Both the position numbers and the translations under genes were made by a program. A DNA stretch of 64,000 nt from Paenibacillaceae bacterium (GTDB taxonomy: Bacteria > Bacillota > Clostridia > Lachnospirales > Lachnospiraceae), in assembly GCA_015057705.1 (NCBI GenBank), contig SVDU01000018.1, forward strand, positions 605-64,604, written 5' to 3'. Of this stretch, positions 58,473 through 64,000 are shown piece after piece. Position 1 is the stretch's first letter, and the number at the start of each line of letters is the position of its first letter. Below the pieces are notes generated by a model. The model was not told the DNA's origin and did no database searches. It saw nothing but the letters and a program-made list of their open reading frames with translations.

Positions 58473-60702
58473 ATTATCATTTAATGAGAGATGGGAATTC
58501 TTAAAATTACCGGATGGTGATATATTGAATCCTATTACACCGGAGACATCGAGTGAGAATGATTATTGCAAGGTCACACTCCCTCATACATGGTATACAG
58601 ACGAAGATCAATACCGGGGTCTGGCTGTTTACCGGAAAATGCTTCTGGTCTCGGAAGAATGGCAGAATGTATTTCTGGAATTTGAAGGTGCAGATCAGCA
58701 TTGCAAAGTCTTTGTGAACGGAATACAGATTGGGGAACACCGGGGAGCATATTCCTGTTTCCGGGTTGAGTTACCGGTAACGTTTTTGGCGGAAAAGGAA
58801 CTGTGTTTAGAAGTATATGTCAGTAATGCTGAAAACCAGACAATATCGCCTATCTTTGGTGACTTCACCATTTTTGGGGGCCTTTATCGCAATGTGAACT
58901 TACTGATAACAGAAAAAGAGCATTTTGATTATCTATATTATGGAACCAATGGAATAATCGCCAGTTCCAGTCTGGATGGTGAAACGGGATTACTGGAGAT
59001 TGAATCTCACGTAATTGCACCAGATGGAGCAATGATTCATTATCAGGTTATAAATGATGATGGTAATGTAACAACACAGGTTACGGAACTGGCAAATGAA
59101 ACAGTCAGAATTCAGACCCCACATCCTTACTTATGGAATGGAAAAGGAGAGGGCAGACTCTATGTACTGCGCGCAACTTTGCTTATAAATGGGAAAGAGG
59201 TAGATCAGGTTTGTGAAAAAATTGGTTTTCGCAGCATAAAAATGGATGCTGAGACTGGTTTTTATTTAAATGGCCATAAAGAAAAAATCCGTGGTGTATC
59301 CATGCATCAGGATTTTGCAGGAGTATTTTCGGCTGTTAAGAAAGAGCATCAGGATATTAATTTTAAGTTAATTCATGAAATCGGAGCAAATGCCCTTCGG
59401 CTTTCCCATTATCAGCATCCACAGTATCATTATGATTGCTGCGATGAGGAAGGATATATTGTATGGGCAGAGATCCCCATGCTTAAAATGACTGAGGACA
59501 GAGAACTGTTTGAAAACGCAAAGTACCAGCTTACTGAAATAATTCTACAAAATATTCACCATCCATCTATCTGCTTCTGGGGAATACAAAATGAAATAGC
59601 CATGTTTAAGGATGCGCCTTACATGCATGAATTGTGCCGTGAATTATATTCCTATGCCCGTGAATTAGATGATACAAGACTGATAACGGGAGCAAACCTC
59701 TATACGGTAAAGTTTGAAAGTGAATTAAACAAGATTACGGATATGATTGGTTATAATATTTATTTTGGCTGGTATTATGGTGAGATGAATGATTACGATC
59801 ATTTTCTGGATCAGTTTCATGCTGCCTGCCCTGATATTCCAATTGGTGTCAGCGAGTATGGAGTTGATACAAACACAGCGCTTCATTCCGGGCAGCCGGC
59901 AGTGAGAGATTACTCCGAGGAATATCAGGCTTTGTACAGTGAAACTGTGTATCGGATTTTTGACAGCAAGGATTATCTGTGGGGAAGCTTTGTGTGGAAT
60001 ATGTTTGACTTTTCCAGCTCCAGAAGGAATGAGGGGGGGAAGAAGTACATTAATCAGAAAGGTCTTGTAACATATGACCGTAAAATAAGAAAAGATGCTT
60101 TCTATTATTATAAAGCAATGTGGTCAAAAGAACCGTTTCTCCATATCTGCTCCAAACGCTTTGTTAAAAGGGCAGAAAATGCTGTTGATATAAAAGTATA
60201 TACAAATCAGAAAGAAGCTGCATTGTATGGAAATCAGGGAAATGAATTAATCTGCTCTGCCCATAACAATGGAAATGGTACGGTAATTTTCAAAGATATC
60301 CAGTTATTACCGGGGGAAAATTCTTTTGTGGTCCGGAGTTTGGAAACGGATTGTACAGCGGACGAGGTAACTTTTGAAAAAGTAGAGGAAAAAGAATCCT
60401 CCTATCAATTGCCTGATTCCGGTGCTGGTAAAGCAGTACGAAACTGGTTCTTAAAAGAAGATGATCTCATCAGAGAAGGTTATTTTTCATTGAAGGACAG
60501 TGCTTATGATATTACACAAAATCAGGAAGCCATGAAGGTATTTTACAAATTCGCCCCTGTAACTGCCGAAACAGTAGAAAAGGAAGAAGGAATTCCCTTA
60601 GGACTCTCTCTACTTAGTATTCTTGGCCGTGATAAAGACCGTAACCCTGATTTTAAAATGGAAGATTTAAACCATACATTAAATCAGATTAAAAAGTACT
60701 AG
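58465..60702 (+). CDS. GH2 beta-galactosidase/beta-glucuronidase family enzyme
   Basis: The protein has 745 residues: N-terminal sugar-binding domain (about 1-165, TLPHTWYTDEDQYRGLAVYRK), immunoglobulin-like domain, TIM barrel (about 265-560) and a C-terminal extension. Catalytic residues are Glu in CFWGIQNEIAM (acid/base, near 376) and Glu in GVSEYGVD (nucleophile, near 462). No signal peptide, so it hydrolyses sugar imported by the adjoining GPH symporter. The exact glycoside is not determinable, though beta-galactoside or beta-glucuronide is likely. Confidence 0.92.
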   Translation: MNKLSFNERWEFLKLPDGDILNPITPETSSENDYCKVTLPHTWYTDEDQYRGLAVYRKMLLVSEEWQNVFLEFEGADQHCKVFVNGIQIGEHRGAYSCFRVELPVTFLAEKELCLEVYVSNAENQTISPIFGDFTIFGGLYRNVNLLITEKEHFDYLYYGTNGIIASSSLDGETGLLEIESHVIAPDGAMIHYQVINDDGNVTTQVTELANETVRIQTPHPYLWNGKGEGRLYVLRATLLINGKEVDQVCEKIGFRSIKMDAETGFYLNGHKEKIRGVSMHQDFAGVFSAVKKEHQDINFKLIHEIGANALRLSHYQHPQYHYDCCDEEGYIVWAEIPMLKMTEDRELFENAKYQLTEIILQNIHHPSICFWGIQNEIAMFKDAPYMHELCRELYSYARELDDTRLITGANLYTVKFESELNKITDMIGYNIYFGWYYGEMNDYDHFLDQFHAACPDIPIGVSEYGVDTNTALHSGQPAVRDYSEEYQALYSETVYRIFDSKDYLWGSFVWNMFDFSSSRRNEGGKKYINQKGLVTYDRKIRKDAFYYYKAMWSKEPFLHICSKRFVKRAENAVDIKVYTNQKEAALYGNQGNELICSAHNNGNGTVIFKDIQLLPGENSFVVRSLETDCTADEVTFEKVEEKESSYQLPDSGAGKAVRNWFLKEDDLIREGYFSLKDSAYDITQNQEAMKVFYKFAPVTAETVEKEEGIPLGLSLLSILGRDKDRNPDFKMEDLNHTLNQIKKY

Positions 60703-60781
60703 ATTAGTTATCGAGCCTTAGAAACAGGGGCATTTACAAATTTAGAAATTAAGATTATAATTATTTTAACCATTTTATCTT

Positions 60782-60812
60782 TGGTATGTTGCGTGTGCAA
60801 CATACCATTTTT
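60782..60812. terminator. Terminator after GH2
   Basis: TGGTATGTTGC (60782-60792) pairs perfectly with GCAACATACCA (60797-60807) and is followed by TTTTT. Confidence 0.85.
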
Positions 60813-60859
60813 AAATATATGGTAAAGTAAAAAAAGCATAAAAATAACAGGTGAATAAG

Positions 60860-61447
60860 ATGAGCGACAACATATACGTCTATTTATCATCACTGACTGG
60901 AAATACGGAGAAGCTTGCAAAGGGCGTATTAGAGAAATTGAGCAGAAAAAATGGTTCATTTTCATTGCATGATAATGAGTTTCTGACCTCTTCTGATGGC
61001 ATTGGAGAACTGGTTATTCTGTTTTTCTGGTGCCGGCGCGGTAATTTAGATTATAACAGCCAGATGTTTTTAGAACACTGTAAAAATAAAAAGATTATTG
61101 CTGTGGGAACCATGGGAGGTTATCCCTATAGTGAGTATGGTAATAAGGTGAAAAAAGCCGTTTTTCAAACAATCTCAGAGAACAACATCTGTATGGGAGT
61201 ATTTCTGTCTCAGGGGAAAATTGACATTCAGCGGACGGAATATCGAAAAAATCTGCCTCCGGAACATCCCCATTTTTTAGATGAAAAGGGGATCAGACGT
61301 CATGAAGAGTCACGTAAGCATCCGGATGAGGCTGATATAGAATGTGCAAGGTCATTTCTGGAGAAGCGAATAACGGAATATGCAGCTGCCAGCGAAGCTG
61401 TATGCATGGATGGGGAACCGTGTATACAATGCGGAATGTGCAATTAA
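60860..61447 (+). CDS. Flavodoxin-like protein with cysteine-rich tail
   Basis: The 195-residue protein has a flavodoxin FMN loop (LSSLTGNTEKLAKGV, residues about 9-23) and the central strand GELVILFFWCRRGNLD followed by GTMGGYPYSEYG. The C-terminus reads CMDGEPCIQCGMCN, four cysteines with CxxCxxC spacing that could hold a metal or Fe-S cluster. An electron-transfer role is likely; the partner is unknown. ACAGGTG precedes the ATG at 60860. Confidence 0.78.
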   Translation: MSDNIYVYLSSLTGNTEKLAKGVLEKLSRKNGSFSLHDNEFLTSSDGIGELVILFFWCRRGNLDYNSQMFLEHCKNKKIIAVGTMGGYPYSEYGNKVKKAVFQTISENNICMGVFLSQGKIDIQRTEYRKNLPPEHPHFLDEKGIRRHEESRKHPDEADIECARSFLEKRITEYAAASEAVCMDGEPCIQCGMCN

Positions 61448-61569
61448 GGGCGAAATTAAACAGCTGTATAAAAAAACAAACAAGGCAGGCAATACTATTT
61501 ATTTTTATATAATTATGCTATAATAGTAATAGTTATCTTTATTCTAATTATTCTGTGGGAGGTTTTGGT

Positions 61570-61845
61570 ATGAATCTTTGTATTGGTGACAAGATTACGG
61601 TCTGTGAGGAAGATCATGAAAACAATTACAGTGTGGAAGAAATTACAGAAGATTATGTGAAACTGACGAATGGCATTACTTACTATTGCAAGGAAAGAGA
61701 TATTGTTTCTGGGGCTGAGGGAGAAAAAGGACTGATTGCGCGGCAGGTAGTCAACCGGCTCCATCAGGTAGAAGATATCAGTTATCAGAAGGCTGTTAAA
61801 ATTCTGGAAATTCTCATGGATGCAGATGGTGAGACAGAGAATTAA
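61570..61845 (+). CDS. Small hypothetical protein
   Basis: The acidic protein of 91 residues (LCIGDKITVCEEDHENNYSV, then EDYVKLTNGITYYCKERD) looks like a small beta-barrel N-terminus followed by a helical C-terminus. I do not recognise a family. The ATG at 61570 follows GGGAGG, and TATAAT at 61519-61524 could be a -10 box. It lies 79 bp before the GntR-type regulator, perhaps cotranscribed. Confidence 0.6.
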   Translation: MNLCIGDKITVCEEDHENNYSVEEITEDYVKLTNGITYYCKERDIVSGAEGEKGLIARQVVNRLHQVEDISYQKAVKILEILMDADGETEN

Positions 61846-61924
61846 CATGGCTTGTTTTTCGTCTGGTTTTAGGCTATACTAAATCTGTTTTATATTATAA
61901 TTCAGAAAAGGAAATGATAATCAC

Positions 61925-62563
61925 ATGGACATAGAGCCAAAGACCAGAACCGTTATTCCCCGTTACCAGCAGATTGCAATCGAGGTGGCAGCCCGCATTG
62001 CCAATGGGGAGTACGCAGAAGGTGAGAAGATATATGCCCGTTCTTCCCTTGCGAGCCAGTATGGCGTTTCGCCGGAAACTGCCCGCAGGTCTATTTGCAT
62101 ACTCAGTGATCTGGGAATTGTATCATCAGAAAAGGGCAGCGGTATTATAATCCGATCCCAGAAAAAGGCAGCGGATTATATTCAGCAGAACAGCAAACTG
62201 GAGACCATTGACACCCTTAAAGAGAATTTATTAAAGAGTGTATCCCGTCAGAAGAAAGAGATGGACTATTTAAATGAGTGTATGAATGACCTCATAGAAG
62301 CTTCAGTCCATTTCCGGTCTATGAATCCGTTTATGCCTTTTGAGATTCGGATCACAAAGGACTGCGCTTATTTAAACAAGACAGTAACGGAGATACAATT
62401 CTGGCAGCATACCGGTGCGACTGTGATCGCTGTCAGCAGAAAGGATCTGGTGATGAAGTCCCCGGGACCCTACGTGGCGCTGACGGAAGGCGATACCATA
62501 TATTTTATTGCGCAGGATGATACTGCGGACCGTGTAAAGGGATTTTTATATCCCAATCAATAG
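61925..62563 (+). CDS. GntR-type regulator with RCK_C domain (BusR-like)
   Basis: Residues 10-80 form a GntR winged helix (IPRYQQIAIEVAARIANGEY, RSSLASQYGVSPETARRSI, SEKGSGIII). A helical linker (about 95-125) is followed by a TrkA_C/RCK_C domain (ITKDCAYLNKTVTEIQFW, GATVIAVSRKD, LTEGDTIYFIAQDD). This order matches BusR, a c-di-AMP-binding repressor of osmolyte import in streptococci and lactococci. Ligand binding here is inferred from architecture. No osmolyte or potassium transporter is adjacent. AAAAGGAAATG precedes the ATG. Confidence 0.85.
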   Translation: MDIEPKTRTVIPRYQQIAIEVAARIANGEYAEGEKIYARSSLASQYGVSPETARRSICILSDLGIVSSEKGSGIIIRSQKKAADYIQQNSKLETIDTLKENLLKSVSRQKKEMDYLNECMNDLIEASVHFRSMNPFMPFEIRITKDCAYLNKTVTEIQFWQHTGATVIAVSRKDLVMKSPGPYVALTEGDTIYFIAQDDTADRVKGFLYPNQ

Positions 62564-62575
62564 ATTTAGTAACAG

Positions 62576-62610
62576 AAGCCTGAAGGAAAATAAAATTCTT
62601 TGGGCTTTTT
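62576..62610 (+). terminator. Terminator after the GntR-RCK_C gene
   Basis: AAGCCTGAAGGAA (from about 62577) pairs with TTCTTTGGGCTT (to 62608) with G-T or mismatched positions, followed by T residues. Confidence 0.6.
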
Positions 62611-62645
62611 AAGGTTTTTAAAGATACCAAAACGGAGGTGACTGC

Positions 62646-64000
62646 TTGGTTAAACGATCAATTACGGTATTTTTTATCCTGTTTGCATTTCTTCTACTGC
62701 TTTTTCTATCAATGCCTGAAAAGAGAGTGGAGTCACCAAATGAATTTCATGCAGTAAAAGGGAAGATTGACTTATCAGGCTGGGATATGAATGAGACAAA
62801 GATTCTCCGATTGGATGGAGAATGGGAATTTTACTGGAATCAGCTGCTTATCCCCCAGGATTTTCAGTCACAGGTTTCATCGTTTGATAAAGTCTATATG
62901 CAGGTACCAGGTTTGTGGAATGGTAAGTTCATAAAAGGGAAAAAACTTCCGGCATTCGGTTATGCTACCTACCGCCTGGTATTAGATCACGTACCTGCAA
63001 GAGAAGTGTTGGCTCTGAAAAAAGGAAATGCCCGATTTTCCAGTAAAGTATATGTAAATGGGGAGGAATTAATTTCCGACGGTTTACCGGCCAAAACTTC
63101 AAAGGGCTATCGTTCGGGTAATTCACCAAAGATGGGCTTTTTTGAAAGTGACAGTGACAAAATAGAAATTCTAATCCAGGTTGCCAATTATGAGTATATG
63201 AATTCCGGTATTCCTGTTTCCATAGAACTTGGCAGTGAGGATGTGATGCTTCATCAGCATCAAAGGGATCTGATGCTGGCATTGGCCATTTTTGCAGTTT
63301 TGCTGACAATCGCCTTTTTGTATCTGATCTTTTTTATTGTTGCAAGGATGAAAGGAATTAATGAGTACATACTTCCCCTGTTTTCTCTGTTTTGCTCACT
63401 TTTTGCAATCGGCAACGGGCTGTCAGACCAGCGTCCCCTGCTTCTTATTTTACCTGAAATTTCTTTCACCATGGCTTTTAAAATGAAAGATTTGTTCTTG
63501 TCAGTAAATTTTATTACTCTTCTCTGGGTTTTTCATGAGTTTAAGAATGGTTTGATTCCCCTTCGTCCCACAAAGATCATTTCCTGTGTGTACGGAGGCT
63601 ACTTATTGGTGATACTGACATTTCCCATCTATGAATATTATAAAATTCATCAGCTGGTGATGGTCAGCAACACCATCATTCTTCTTGTGCTGCTGATCAG
63701 AGCCATTCTTTTATTTGTAGAGAAGGCGGAAGGGCTGCTTTTATTTGTTTCTGTATTGGCAGTTAATTTTTATTCTTTCGACTGTATTTTGTTTTCTCTG
63801 GGATATAAAACTGACTCTGGATTTTCACAGGTGTTTATGATGATCTTTGCAATCGTAATGATTTTTCTGCTATCCATGCATTACTTAAATGCGATTCGTC
63901 AGCTTCAGACCTCAGTCATGAGAACACAGGAAGCGGAAATTGGATTTTTACGCGCTCAGATTAATCCCCATTTTCTATATAATGCCCTTAATTCCATTGC
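62646..64000 (+). CDS. LytS/YehU-type sensor histidine kinase, 3' end outside window
   Basis: The frame opens with TTG at 62646 after GAGGTGACTGC and stays open to the window end (451 codons). Order: an N-terminal helix (about 5-23), an extracellular domain of about 180 residues (LRLDGEWEFYWNQLL, YMQVPGLWNG, then a galactose-binding-like fold), seven hydrophobic segments (about 205-415) as in 7TMR-DISM sensors, a short linker, and the His_kinase start AEIGFLRAQINPHFLYNALN with the phospho-accepting His near 441. The ATPase domain and probably a response regulator gene lie beyond the window. The ligand is unknown. Confidence 0.85.
   Translation, partial: MVKRSITVFFILFAFLLLLFLSMPEKRVESPNEFHAVKGKIDLSGWDMNETKILRLDGEWEFYWNQLLIPQDFQSQVSSFDKVYMQVPGLWNGKFIKGKKLPAFGYATYRLVLDHVPAREVLALKKGNARFSSKVYVNGEELISDGLPAKTSKGYRSGNSPKMGFFESDSDKIEILIQVANYEYMNSGIPVSIELGSEDVMLHQHQRDLMLALAIFAVLLTIAFLYLIFFIVARMKGINEYILPLFSLFCSLFAIGNGLSDQRPLLLILPEISFTMAFKMKDLFLSVNFITLLWVFHEFKNGLIPLRPTKIISCVYGGYLLVILTFPIYEYYKIHQLVMVSNTIILLVLLIRAILLFVEKAEGLLLFVSVLAVNFYSFDCILFSLGYKTDSGFSQVFMMIFAIVMIFLLSMHYLNAIRQLQTSVMRTQEAEIGFLRAQINPHFLYNALNSI

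Noticed and set aside
61513-61848. 111-codon minus-strand ORF opposite the small gene at 61570
   Set aside because: The plus-strand frame has a good ribosome site and an acidic, protein-like composition; the minus frame is its shadow.

Overview
The window reads as chromosome from a low-GC Gram-positive anaerobe of the Clostridia, most likely Lachnospiraceae of the Lacrimispora / Clostridium saccharolyticum type. This is inferred from gene content, not from a search. Supporting evidence: AGGAGG-type ribosome sites, an LPxTG surface protein, the conserved block hprK-murB-rapZ-whiA-HPr-like, a lysyl-tRNA synthetase downstream of dusB and greA, and large sugar-uptake loci. No rRNA, tRNA, CRISPR array or transposase was seen.

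Layout. 1-1985: 3' part of a repetitive cell-wall-anchored surface protein and its terminator. 2004-5057 (minus): TDT-type transporter, cysteine-rich C_GCAxxG_C_C protein, DUF1846 protein. 5212-20179 (plus): housekeeping genes map-tag-acetyltransferase, a DUF4015 lipoprotein, DUF1653, uvrC, hprK-murB-rapZ-whiA-Crh-like, dnaE, pfkA. 20255-34538: a pectin/galacturonate locus (esterase, GH105, AraC regulator, an ABC importer operon containing a shrunken GH105-like protein, GH28, an isomerase-like TIM barrel, uxaA-uxaB, LacI regulator). 34674-38122: DUF6145-dusB and greA-lysS. 38200-48830: an AT-rich accessory stretch with rmuC, an AAA-ATPase/nuclease, an HPr paralog, two broken genes, a type II restriction-modification pair of the Eco47II family, an HNH nuclease and a cold-shock-like/nuclease-like fusion. 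48892-54589: beta-glucoside PTS locus. 54679-60702: DUF2798 protein, an etfA remnant, and an AraC regulator divergent from a GPH symporter and GH2 enzyme. 60860-64000: flavodoxin-like protein, small unknown, GntR-RCK_C (BusR-like) regulator and the start of a LytS-type sensor kinase.

How it works together. The pectin locus can take up oligogalacturonides, cut them inside the cell (GH28, GH105) and run galacturonate-derived tagaturonate through UxaB and UxaA to 2-keto-3-deoxygluconate. The isomerase UxaC and the KDG kinase/aldolase are not in the window. The same 16-bp palindrome sits at the LacI gene promoter and upstream of the ABC importer, and a related 16-bp palindrome sits at the uxaA promoter, so one LacI repressor probably controls the whole locus.

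Most notable points: two HPr-family proteins with opposite losses (one keeps Ser46 and has Glu at position 15, the other keeps His15 and lacks Ser46); the LacI operator set; the GH105-like mini-protein in the importer operon; the restriction island with a cold-shock-like domain joined to a nuclease-like region; a BusR-like candidate c-di-AMP sensor without its usual neighbour; and a PTS-type regulator that has lost most phosphorylation residues.
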